From Dehalococcoidia bacterium (GTDB lineage Bacteria; Chloroflexota; Dehalococcoidia; SZUA-161): a stretch of 9,924 nucleotides of DNA. Shown here one piece after another: positions 1 to 6,066 of the stretch; within the stretch, counting starts at the first letter, position 1, and each line of letters opens with the position of its first letter. The DNA is taken from NCBI GenBank assembly GCA_030619685.1, contig JAUXAX010000073.1, forward strand, positions 1 to 9,924, in the 5' to 3' direction. The notes beneath the pieces were generated by a model that saw only the letters and a list, made by a program, of their open reading frames with translations, searched no databases and was not told the origin of the DNA. A program made the position numbers and the translations under genes.

Positions 1-1014
<1,014 letters not shown>

Positions 1015-1066
1015 ACATTAAACCAAGGACAGAACTCTAGCAGTTTCTTTAACTAACACGCTGCAA

Positions 1067-1141
1067 CGCGGGATGGAGCAGTGGAAGCTCGTCGGGCTCA
1101 TAACCCGAAGGTCGTTGGTTCGAATCCAACTCCCGCTACCA
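1067..1141 (+). tRNA. Initiator tRNA-Met (CAT)
   Basis: A complete cloverleaf can be folded. The acceptor is CGCGGGA/TCCCGCT with an unpaired first position (C1 against T72), the D arm is GAGC/GCTC, and the anticodon arm is TCGGG-CTCATAA-CCCGA. The T arm is GTTGG-TTCGAAT-CCAAC and the CCA tail is encoded. The unpaired 1-72 position and the three consecutive G-C pairs in the anticodon stem are hallmarks of bacterial initiator tRNA. The gene starts about 53 bases after 23S rRNA and is likely cotranscribed with it. Its last 45 bases, from the anticodon loop to CCA, are repeated exactly at 1933-1977, which suggests that the 3' half of the present gene was supplied by an inserted element. Confidence 0.96.
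1097..1141 (+). repeat. 45-bp direct repeat, copy 1 (attL-like, within tRNA)
   Basis: This segment runs from the first base of the anticodon loop to the encoded CCA and is identical over 45 bases to 1933-1977. Identity ends at both edges: upstream the copies are GTCGGG versus TTCAGA, and downstream TGAAAT versus AGCAGG. Repeats of a tRNA 3' end in direct orientation are the classic product of tyrosine-integrase insertion at a tRNA gene. I infer that function; no integrase is present between the copies. Confidence 0.85.
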
Positions 1142-1157
1142 TGAAATCAAACGTAAA

Positions 1158-1192
1158 TTGACCCCCCGAAGGACTAACCTCTTGGGGGTCAA
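1158..1192 (+). other. Hairpin just downstream of the tRNA
   Basis: TTGACCCCC (1158-1166) pairs with GGGGGTCAA (1184-1192), giving nine base pairs, and an inner AGG/CCT pairing leaves an ACTAA loop. No T-run follows on either strand, so this is at best a weak or factor-assisted terminator. It may trim or end the rRNA-tRNA transcript now that the original terminator has been displaced. Confidence 0.4.
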
Positions 1193-1279
1193 CGTCTCAA
1201 AGTTCAGCATGGCCTAATCTCCTAATCCCTTAAGCTTTGTAACAATCTAGCCGGCACATTGCCATCTTGGTTGGTAGGA

Positions 1280-1309
1280 GTGACATATACAGATATCACA
1301 TGTTATATT
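1280..1309 (+). promoter_or_regulatory. Candidate sigma-70 promoter for the small hydrophobic ORF
   Basis: The hexamer GTGACA (1280-1285) is followed after 18 bases by TATATT (1304-1309), each five of six matches to consensus. The predicted transcript start lies about 28 bases before the start codon at 1344. The promoter overlaps an imperfect 20-base dyad beginning GTGACATA and ending ATATCAC (1280-1299), which could bind a repressor; that part is speculative. Confidence 0.45.
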
Positions 1310-1343
1310 CTGTTACAATCACTAGGAAGGGGGTGTTGCTACA

Positions 1344-1466
1344 GTGATAATAATCCTGCCTCTCCTAGCTTTAATAAGTGTAGCGGTTCTCTTTGGGGAG
1401 GGGATGATGCTCATAATGGCCATGCTAGCGTTGAGTGCAGTAGGCATGCTAGGTAACATGACCTAA
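1344..1466 (+). CDS. Small hydrophobic membrane peptide, 40 aa (unknown)
   Basis: This short ORF starts with GTG and is preceded by a strong purine-rich ribosome binding site (AGGAAGGGGG, 1324-1333) ten bases upstream. An in-frame stop at 1323-1325 fixes the start region. The peptide is almost wholly hydrophobic, with two segments (about residues 2-17 and 21-37) separated by a short GEG turn, suggesting a two-helix membrane hairpin. Its only clearly charged residue is Glu19. A weak 5-bp hairpin (1467-1485) follows the stop. I do not recognise the family. Size, hydrophobicity and location inside a tRNA-bounded insert resemble small membrane peptides such as type I toxins, but no antisense RNA or homology is shown. 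It could also be chance in a non-coding element. Confidence 0.42.
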   Translation: MIIILPLLALISVAVLFGEGMMLIMAMLALSAVGMLGNMT

Positions 1467-1785
1467 AGCACTTTCGAACCGTGCTCATACTTCACCCGTT
1501 AAATACCCTTGTGGCTACGACTTCGCCTCCAACACCTTGCGCTTGCACCTAGTTGTCAAGGCACTTCTCACTCTATCAGCAGTTGTGCGGATTCGGGGTT
1601 TGGGAAGAGAAGTGGAGCAACATAGATACAAGTTTCTGGTGCTTAAATAGATGATAAACACCATCACAATAAGTATAAATGACACATTCCAGTACTGAAT
1701 CCCTACAGCTCCTGTCCATCCCTCGTAACGGAGGGTTTAACCCTTCCTCAAACCGCAACGCTTCCCCGTCCATGATCTCGCCCCT

Positions 1786-1827
1786 AAGGATTTTGCAAAT
1801 CCTTTTGCTAATCCACTGAGCGACACG
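1786..1827 (-). other. tRNA-like fragment (D arm plus anticodon arm, GCA)
   Basis: Read on the minus strand, a D-arm-like stretch TCGCTCAGTGGATTAGCA is followed by a near-perfect palindrome that folds as an anticodon arm, AGGAT-TTGCAAA-ATCCT. The loop has T33 and a GCA (Cys) anticodon. The full palindrome pairs eight bases on each side of GCA. No T arm or matching acceptor stem follows, so this is not a complete tRNA. It may be a remnant of a tRNA 5' half carried by the inserted element, or a coincidental palindrome. Confidence 0.3.
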
Positions 1828-1932
1828 GATTAGCACAAAACAACACAGTGGCTACAAAACGGGGGCAAGGGAAAGCCGAACAGGTGTACTGAAACGTAGC
1901 TAATGGCACTGGTTAGCACACTACCCTTCAGA

Positions 1933-1977
1933 CTCATAACCCGAAGGTCGTTGGTTCGAATCCAACTCCCGCTACCA
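1933..1977 (+). repeat. 45-bp direct repeat, copy 2 (displaced tRNA 3' end, attR-like)
   Basis: This is an exact second copy of the initiator tRNA 3' portion, from the anticodon loop to CCA. The bases upstream (TTCAGA) cannot form the matching anticodon stem, and no sequence resembling the acceptor 5' strand is present, so it is a tRNA fragment and not a second gene. Eight bases after its CCA lies a strong hairpin, consistent with this being the original chromosomal tRNA 3' end. Confidence 0.88.
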
Positions 1978-1985
1978 AGCAGGCT

Positions 1986-2025
1986 AGAAGGCAGGACACC
2001 TCGCATGGGAATTGTCCTGCCTTCT
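1986..2025 (+). terminator. Likely original terminator of the rRNA/tRNA unit
   Basis: A perfect 13-bp stem (AGAAGGCAGGACA, 1986-1998, with TGTCCTGCCTTCT, 2013-2025) closes a 14-base loop. The following bases are CTATTTGA, only a short U-rich tail. It sits eight bases after the displaced tRNA 3' end, so it most likely ended the transcript before the insertion separated it from the intact tRNA. Confidence 0.65.
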
Positions 2026-2442
2026 CTATTTGAGAGGGTAGCATCCGCAGAAGGTTCCTTAACCGACCTCATCTGATGCAAGGCGCAAAATTGCCACCCC
2101 CTCCCCTATTGTTCTCAACGCTTCCCACATTGCTCTCCGCCGCCCTGCCTTATCCAATACCAGCGAATATTCGGGAGGAAAGGGTAAGATTGGATATCTT
2201 GACGGCGCGGTACCGTGGTACTATGCTTCTACTGTGAGCATTCCTCATCTAGTCTCTCCTAGATGAAGCCCACTCATCCACAGCAGGCACTGAGTGGGCT
2301 TTCCTTGTGCCCTCCAGTGACTCCCTGATCTGTGAGTGCAGATTCAACAAGCCCACCCCTCGGGTGACTTACCGATGTCGGCCACCTTATCTTTAAACCC
2401 CTTCATTGCTCCCTCCCCCCTCCAAGCGCCATTGCTCCGGGG
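2026..2442. other. Gene-free intergenic region
   Basis: I find no protein gene on either strand here. The stretch has a 5-bp hairpin at 2186-2200, a GGTACC-centred block near 2209, the two adjacent hairpins at 2245-2301, and a small CACCC/GGGTG dyad near 2355. Pyrimidine-rich runs (2095-2105, 2410-2422) precede the next promoter. The block from about 2186 to 2301 could be a small structured transcript ending at the terminator, but no RNA family is recognisable. Confidence 0.5.
2245..2301 (+). terminator. Two adjacent hairpins, the second terminator-like
   Basis: The first stem is TCATCTAG/CTAGATGA (2245-2252 with 2259-2266, loop TCTCTC). The second is an 11-bp stem, AAGCCCACTCA/TGAGTGGGCTT (2266-2276 with 2291-2301), with a 14-base loop and then TCCTTGT. 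The stems share base 2266, so they compete only at their edge. The second is a reasonable terminator on the plus strand. Which transcript it ends is unclear, since no gene lies immediately upstream. Confidence 0.5.
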
Positions 2443-2471
2443 TTGCCAAAGACCTCTTGGGGCAGTATAAA
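2443..2471 (+). promoter_or_regulatory. Sigma-70 promoter of the EthD-like gene
   Basis: TTGCCA (2443-2448) and TATAAA (2466-2471) are separated by exactly 17 bases. The predicted start is near 2479, giving a leader of about 50 bases that contains the GGGAGGT ribosome binding site (2516-2522), seven bases before the ATG. Confidence 0.7.
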
Positions 2472-2529
2472 TAGCGCGGGTGAATCTCACAAGCGGTAGG
2501 GGTTTGAATCGTGAAGGGAGGTATTAGCT

Positions 2530-2859
2530 ATGATCAAAGGAATGTCGCTGATTAAGAGGAAACCAGGTCTTTCACAGGAGGAGTTCTCCAGGCACTACGA
2601 GGAAGTGCATGTGCCATTGGCGTTGAGGCATTTCCCGATTAAGAGATACGTGCGAAACTATGTCATAAGTCCCCCTGATGCTGAGGAACCAGGTTTTGAT
2701 TGTATCACGGAGGTCTGGTTTGACACCATGGAAGATTGTCAGGCAGCCGCCGAATTCTCGATATCGGAGGCCTACCAGGTGATTAGCGAAGATGAAGAGA
2801 AATTCATGGACAGAAGTAAGATAGTTGCCTTCCTCGTCGAAGAGAAGGTAACGGAATAG
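2530..2859 (+). CDS. EthD-family (dimeric alpha-beta barrel) protein
   Basis: The 109-residue product matches the EthD family in length and in its N-terminal signature: KRKPGLSQEEF followed by HYEEVHVPLA, with His22 and His27 in the usual places. A later segment (about 58-100) contains the second beta-alpha-beta half, with an aromatic VWFDT stretch. EthD proteins fold as ferredoxin-like dimeric barrels. Some members assist cytochrome P450 ether degradation and others act on small hydrophobic substrates, but most are uncharacterised, so no substrate can be assigned. The protein lacks a signal peptide and membrane helices and should be cytoplasmic. The start is supported by GGGAGGT seven bases upstream and a well-spaced promoter. 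It appears to be a single-gene unit. Confidence 0.85.
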   Translation: MIKGMSLIKRKPGLSQEEFSRHYEEVHVPLALRHFPIKRYVRNYVISPPDAEEPGFDCITEVWFDTMEDCQAAAEFSISEAYQVISEDEEKFMDRSKIVAFLVEEKVTE

Positions 2860-3015
2860 CCAGCAGGCTCTGCCCTCGGGTGAAAGATGGGCATCTTTGA
2901 GCAAGGCACCGGGCTGGTCCTGTGCAAACGGAGGATGCCAAACGAAGAAAACCCTTCCCACATCGAGCGTTCGCTCAGGTGGCAAAAAACCGTTATTGAG
3001 AATTGCCGCAAAATA
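2860..3015 (+). other. Intergenic stretch with possible RNA structure
   Basis: No gene is evident. Just after the EthD-like stop, AAAGAT-GGGC-ATCTTT (2883-2898) forms a small hairpin flanked by sequence that can pair further out (GCCC and GGTG with CACC and GGGC, about 2873-2916). This may be the 3' end structure of the upstream transcript, though no T-run follows. A small GAGC/GCTC dyad lies near 2974. The overlapping minus-strand reading frame looks like a shadow. Confidence 0.35.
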
Positions 3016-3074
3016 TTGTAATCTATTTGTAAGCCCCATGTAAGCTTGTTGTAATTTTCTTAATGGGTTTGTAA
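3016..3074 (+). promoter_or_regulatory. Direct-repeat operator, 11-bp phased TTGTAA boxes
   Basis: TTGTAA or a one-base variant occurs at 3016, 3027, 3038 (ATGTAA) and 3049, each exactly 11 bases apart, and again at 3069. Equal spacing by one helical turn places every box on the same DNA face, the arrangement bound by tandem dimers of OmpR/PhoB-family response regulators. A -10 hexamer, TATCAT (3086-3091), lies 11 bases after the last box and has no recognisable -35, as expected for an activator-dependent promoter. On the opposite strand the boxes read TTACAA, similar to Gram-positive PhoP boxes. The actual regulator is unknown and none is encoded here. Confidence 0.6.
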
Positions 3075-3156
3075 TCCTGTGTTCGTATCATTATACGTTT
3101 CCATATGAATGAGCAGGCCATCACAAGAGAGAAGCTAACGCTATACGGGAGGTGCC

Positions 3157-3351
3157 ATGAGCAACAACGAGGTGACGCTGCGGGTCACGCTAAGGCTTGA
3201 CGAAAAGTGGGCCAGCCACCTGACCAGAGAGGAATTGGCAGAATACATCAAGGAGAGGTTGAACAGCAGCCTGGGCTTCAGGGGGCAGGTTAGGAGGTTC
3301 AGGTTACTCGGTGACAAAGCCAAAAGGGGGTATGCGGCTCGGGCGGCTTAA
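3157..3351 (+). CDS. Small basic protein, 64 aa (unknown)
   Basis: The product is a 64-residue soluble protein with an N-terminal beta-like stretch (VTLRVTLRL), a helical middle (about residues 22-38, LTREELAEYIKERL) and an arginine- and lysine-rich C-terminus. The start is supported by GGGAGGTG ending three bases before the ATG. I do not recognise the family and see no cysteines, membrane helix or signal peptide. The basic tail could bind nucleic acid, but that is only a possibility. The strongest clue is regulatory: it is the first gene after the 11-bp-phased operator and its promoter, so it is probably switched on by a two-component system. It converges on the AOR gene, ending 41 bases from it. 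Confidence 0.65.
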   Translation: MSNNEVTLRVTLRLDEKWASHLTREELAEYIKERLNSSLGFRGQVRRFRLLGDKAKRGYAARAA

Positions 3352-3392
3352 CGGGGATTTCCATCCTTTCCCCCTCCCTTTTGTTGCAATGG

Positions 3393-5222
3393 CTAATCCT
3401 CAAACTTCGTTTCCACCCCGGCTGGAGGAATCCCGTCATCGTCCCAGCCGCGCTTTCGATAGTATAGCGAAAGAAGCCTCTGGAAATCTTCCCGGTCGAT
3501 AACCTTGCCCGCATTCGGACCCGTGAGAGGAGGATTAGCCCAGACCTTGTAGGGAAGGCTATCGTCTTTGCGGCTCATACCAAGGCGCGTGTTTATCAGG
3601 CGCGTCAGGTCATAGATGTCATTGGAGAGCTCCAGAAGCTGCTCGAGGGATGCTTCCCTTCCAGTCACATATCTATAGAAGTTCTCATAGTGCCGTTCAC
3701 TCAGCCCCAGTTCAATCCAGGGCAGACGGCAAACACCGAGCATATCAAACAGCGGCCGTAGTTTCTGGTGATAGATCACGATGTCAACCTTCTCCTCGTC
3801 AGACCAGTTCTGACCCTCCTCTATTTCCCTGGCAATGGTCCACGCCCGAGTGTGATGTGCGCCTATGTCTGAGGTAGCATACGCCAGCCCCATGGAAGCG
3901 CCCGCGCGGCTGTCGTAGGCCGACTGCTCAAGGCCCTTGACCTGAACAAGGATCTTGTCCATTTCAGACCACTTCTCGATAATGCGGCGAGAGCCACCGG
4001 CAAGGGTGTCACCGATGCCCTGCCGGTATGCGATTTTCCTCATCAACTCCAAAATCGCATCCTCATCTCCCCAGGTGATCTCCCCGCCATCGAGGTCGGA
4101 GAGCGACAATATCCCCTTCTCATACCCCTCTATTACGGCTCCCACAATGTTGCCTGTGGAAATCGTATCCACCCCCAGCTCATCACACAGCCGGTTTGCG
4201 GAGAGTATGGCAGCGAAATTATCGATCCCCAGGTTCGATCCCAGCATGGCGCACGATTCATATTCCGGTCCTTCAACTACCGTACCTGTGTATTTCCCGT
4301 TCTTCACAAGGCAGATATTGCCGCAACACATGGGACACGAAAAACATGCGCTATCGCCTATCTTGTAGTGATCGAGCATCGTCGCGCCGTTGATCTGGCT
4401 GTGCTTGGCAAAAACGCTGTCCTTGAAATTGTATGCCGGCAGAATCCCCTTCTCGTTGGCGTAGTCGATGACGTTCATCAGGCCTTCCTGCTGCCACATT
4501 TTGAAATACTTGTGTTCCTCCATATACTTGTAAGCTCCATCAGCCTCCGCCATCAGCCCGATCATGTCATAAACTGGAATATCCTTGTGTCCCCGCACTA
4601 CAATCGCCTTGAGGTTCTTCGATCCCATGATCGCGCCTATCCCGGTCCTTCCCGCATTGCGGCTCCAGTCGGCGTTGACACAGGCGAACCTCACCAAGTT
4701 CTCGCCAGCCACGCCGATGGTAGCAACATGGATAGCATGGGTGCCCAGCCGCTCCTTGATCATTCCCTCCGCTTCCAAACAGCTTTTCCCTGCCAGCTCA
4801 GGCATGGGAAGGATCGTCGTCTCACTGTTGTCGATGAAAAGGACAGACAGTTGCGGCGCCCTGCCGGTAAGGGAGAGGACATCAATTCCCGTCTGCCGGA
4901 GTTCGACGCCGAAGACACCGCCTATGGAGGAATCACCATAGAGGCCAGTAGCCGGTGAGATGGCAACAAAGGAGCACTTTCCCGATGAGGGCAGGTAAGC
5001 CCCGGTCAGAGGTCCCGGTGCGATGACCATGAGGTTCTCCGCGCCGAGGGGATCTATCTTGAAATCGTGCCTCTTCAGATTGTCCCAGACCAGTTTCGCG
5101 CCAAAGCCGCGCCCCCCGATGTACTTCTCAATGAAGGCGTCCGAGAGGTCCCAGCGCTCGGCACTGCCCTTCGTGAGATCAACATGCAAGTGTTTCTTGA
5201 AATATCCGCTCTTGATGCTCAT
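3393..5222 (-). CDS. Aldehyde:ferredoxin oxidoreductase family tungstoenzyme
   Basis: The 609-residue product has the full length and domain order of the AOR family: an N-terminal pterin-binding domain, then two mainly helical domains. Visible signatures are GGRGFGAK (37-43), GDSSIGGVFG (96-105) and AGRTGIGAIMGSKNLKA (190-206). The [4Fe-4S] ligands are Cys293, Cys296 and Cys300, with the distant Cys498 in the motif DMLGVC, which matches the DxxGLC pterin-site motif of archaeal AOR. The family oxidises aldehydes to acids at a tungsten-bispterin cofactor and can run in reverse to reduce acids. The substrate cannot be read from the sequence, and other family branches (formaldehyde, glyceraldehyde-phosphate, aromatic) remain possible. 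The start overlaps the upstream iron-sulfur gene by four bases (ATGA), with a GGAAGGA site in front, implying translational coupling. Confidence 0.95.
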   Translation of the reverse strand: MSIKSGYFKKHLHVDLTKGSAERWDLSDAFIEKYIGGRGFGAKLVWDNLKRHDFKIDPLGAENLMVIAPGPLTGAYLPSSGKCSFVAISPATGLYGDSSIGGVFGVELRQTGIDVLSLTGRAPQLSVLFIDNSETTILPMPELAGKSCLEAEGMIKERLGTHAIHVATIGVAGENLVRFACVNADWSRNAGRTGIGAIMGSKNLKAIVVRGHKDIPVYDMIGLMAEADGAYKYMEEHKYFKMWQQEGLMNVIDYANEKGILPAYNFKDSVFAKHSQINGATMLDHYKIGDSACFSCPMCCGNICLVKNGKYTGTVVEGPEYESCAMLGSNLGIDNFAAILSANRLCDELGVDTISTGNIVGAVIEGYEKGILSLSDLDGGEITWGDEDAILELMRKIAYRQGIGDTLAGGSRRIIEKWSEMDKILVQVKGLEQSAYDSRAGASMGLAYATSDIGAHHTRAWTIAREIEEGQNWSDEEKVDIVIYHQKLRPLFDMLGVCRLPWIELGLSERHYENFYRYVTGREASLEQLLELSNDIYDLTRLINTRLGMSRKDDSLPYKVWANPPLTGPNAGKVIDREDFQRLLSLYYRKRGWDDDGIPPAGVETKFED

Positions 5223-5752
5223 AGCTCTTCCTTCCCTATCTCGGCATAGTGGATAATCTTCCTTTCGCCCTTCTCATAGAACTCAATCTCTTTCATCTGA
5301 GTGTAGCTCAAGACATTGTTGAGACGCTTGGATTCACCCAGGGCGGCCTCCGGTATGAGCCTGAGCGCTCCCTTAGGACATTTCTTGACGCACTCCGGGT
5401 CTCCTCCGCACATATCACACATGATGGGCAGGTCACAATCGTCATGTGCGTATATCGCTCCGAAGGGACATGCTTCCACGCATTTAAAACAGGAAATGCA
5501 GTTCTCCTCGTCCAACTGCACGACGCCCTCAATCCACCGCAAGGCATCAACAGGACATACTTGCGCACATGCCGGCACCTTACACTGACTGCACACAATC
5601 GGCATTCTCATGACCGGGTGAGGATACGTGGTCAATACCCTTATCGCCGCCTTCTTTGGGTTGTTCACTCCAAAATGCTTGATGGCACATACAAGCTCAC
5701 AGATGCTGCAACCGGAACACTGTTCCGGGATTACCGTTAGTTTTTTCGACAT
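5219..5752 (-). CDS. Four-cluster [4Fe-4S] ferredoxin-like electron-transfer subunit
   Basis: The 177-residue protein has four cysteine groups typical of the NrfC/DmsB/HycB type: C12-x2-C15-x2-C18-x3-C22, C54-x2-C57-x4-C62-x3-C66, C85-x2-C88-x2-C91-x3-C95 and C112-x2-C115-x5-C121-x3-C125. The last three are each followed by Pro. It should carry four [4Fe-4S] clusters and pass electrons between the AOR-type enzyme downstream and a soluble carrier or another enzyme. There is no signal peptide or Tat motif, so it acts in the cytoplasm. The pair resembles AorA-AorB of multi-subunit bacterial AORs, but no flavin subunit (AorC) gene is present here. A GGAGGA site seven bases before the ATG supports the start. 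Confidence 0.92.
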   Translation of the reverse strand: MSKKLTVIPEQCSGCSICELVCAIKHFGVNNPKKAAIRVLTTYPHPVMRMPIVCSQCKVPACAQVCPVDALRWIEGVVQLDEENCISCFKCVEACPFGAIYAHDDCDLPIMCDMCGGDPECVKKCPKGALRLIPEAALGESKRLNNVLSYTQMKEIEFYEKGERKIIHYAEIGKEEL

Positions 5753-5992
5753 CAGACGATCCTCCGTAGGATTCGCGAAATTGCTATTCTAGATCATGTA
5801 TCAAAGGGCAGTGGCCTTGAAATAGCAGCTAGAGGTGCTCCCTTCCAGCTACAATCTAGCAAACAAAACGACTTGCACCAGAAGAAATGTCAACTGGAGC
5901 GACACCAGTGAGCAGAATATCTGGTAGAGGCAACATTGTCAACTCCGATAGGCTTCAACCGCTCTTTCCCGCCCATCCCAACATTCAAGACA

Positions 5993-6014
5993 TCCAGATA
6001 CCCAAGCATCTGGA
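5993..6014. promoter_or_regulatory. Candidate operator (inverted repeat) before the parA promoter
   Basis: TCCAGAT (5993-5999) and ATCTGGA (6008-6014) form a 7-bp inverted repeat with an 8-base spacer, ending four bases before the -35 hexamer. A related inverted repeat, ACTGG/CCAGT, lies at 5893-5909 and a lone ATCTGG at 5919. The ribbon-helix-helix protein encoded in the operon is the natural candidate to bind here as an autorepressor or centromere-binding protein; this is inference. Confidence 0.4.
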
Positions 6015-6018
6015 CGTC

Positions 6019-6047
6019 TTGACAGCCTGGTTTCGGTCTAATACTAT
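6019..6047 (+). promoter_or_regulatory. Sigma-70 promoter of the parA operon
   Basis: A perfect TTGACA (6019-6024) is followed after 17 bases by TACTAT (6042-6047). The predicted transcript start is near 6054, only about 13 bases before the GTG start of parA at 6067, with the ribosome binding site GGGGGA (6055-6060) between. This placement argues against translation from the upstream ATG at 5887. Confidence 0.65.
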
Positions 6048-6066
6048 AGTGTCCGGGGGATTGTTG

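Larger units (their letters stand above)
1142..1977 (+). mobile_element. 836-bp tRNA-bounded insert (mini-element or remnant)
   Basis: The stretch between and including the second copy of the tRNA 3' end behaves like DNA inserted into the initiator tRNA. The intact tRNA is on the left, the displaced tRNA 3' fragment on the right, and the tRNA's likely terminator lies beyond (1986-2025). The period of the repeat is 836 bp, too small for an integrase gene, so this is either a deletion remnant of an integrative element or a non-autonomous element moved by an integrase elsewhere. It contains a hairpin near its left edge (1158-1192), a promoter plus a small hydrophobic ORF (1280-1466), and a minus-strand tRNA-like fragment (1786-1827). 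I see nothing convincing in the other stretches. A segmental duplication of the tRNA 3' half is the alternative. Confidence 0.5.
5753..6066. other. Divergent intergenic region between the AOR operon and parA
   Basis: This region must hold the control signals of two divergent units. Facing plus, it contains the parA promoter (6019-6047) and inverted repeats with CCAG/CTGG half-sites (5893-5909 and 5993-6014, plus an ATCTGG at 5919-5924). Facing minus, I find only the ribosome binding site of the iron-sulfur gene and no convincing promoter hexamer pair. The reading frame is open from an ATG at 5887 into parA, but that stretch lacks a ribosome binding site and has different codon use, so I treat it as non-coding. 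Confidence 0.6.

Noticed and set aside
1576..1836. Minus-strand 86-aa reading frame inside the insert
   Set aside because: No ribosome binding site or recognisable family, and its N-terminal part is the tRNA-like palindrome read as protein.
1900..1977. Second complete tRNA-Met gene
   Set aside because: The 5' acceptor strand and anticodon-stem 5' strand do not pair with the repeated 3' half, so only a fragment is present.
1830..2081. Minus-strand 83-aa reading frame containing SWIRTNDLRVM
   Set aside because: That peptide is the antisense translation of the tRNA 3' end repeat, a well-known artefact seen beside tRNA genes; the rest shows no coding signals.
2205..2301. T-box riboswitch, because of GGTACCGTGG followed by a terminator
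   Set aside because: The longer conserved T-box sequence, a specifier stem and a downstream amino-acid-related gene are all missing; the EthD-like gene has its own promoter after the terminator.
2572..3039. Minus-strand 155-aa frame over the EthD-like gene
   Set aside because: Mostly antisense to a recognisable gene with promoter and ribosome binding site; its start region lies in the AT-rich operator.
3016..3074. CRISPR-like or satellite repeat
   Set aside because: The units are six bases with a helical-turn period, far too short for CRISPR, and fit an operator.
4368..4958. Plus-strand 196-aa frame opposite the AOR gene
   Set aside because: It is the antisense shadow of a strongly conserved enzyme and has no ribosome binding site or family features.
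5887..6066. N-terminal 60-residue extension of ParA from ATG 5887
   Set aside because: No ribosome binding site, codon use differs from parA, and a strong promoter plus ribosome binding site lie inside it.
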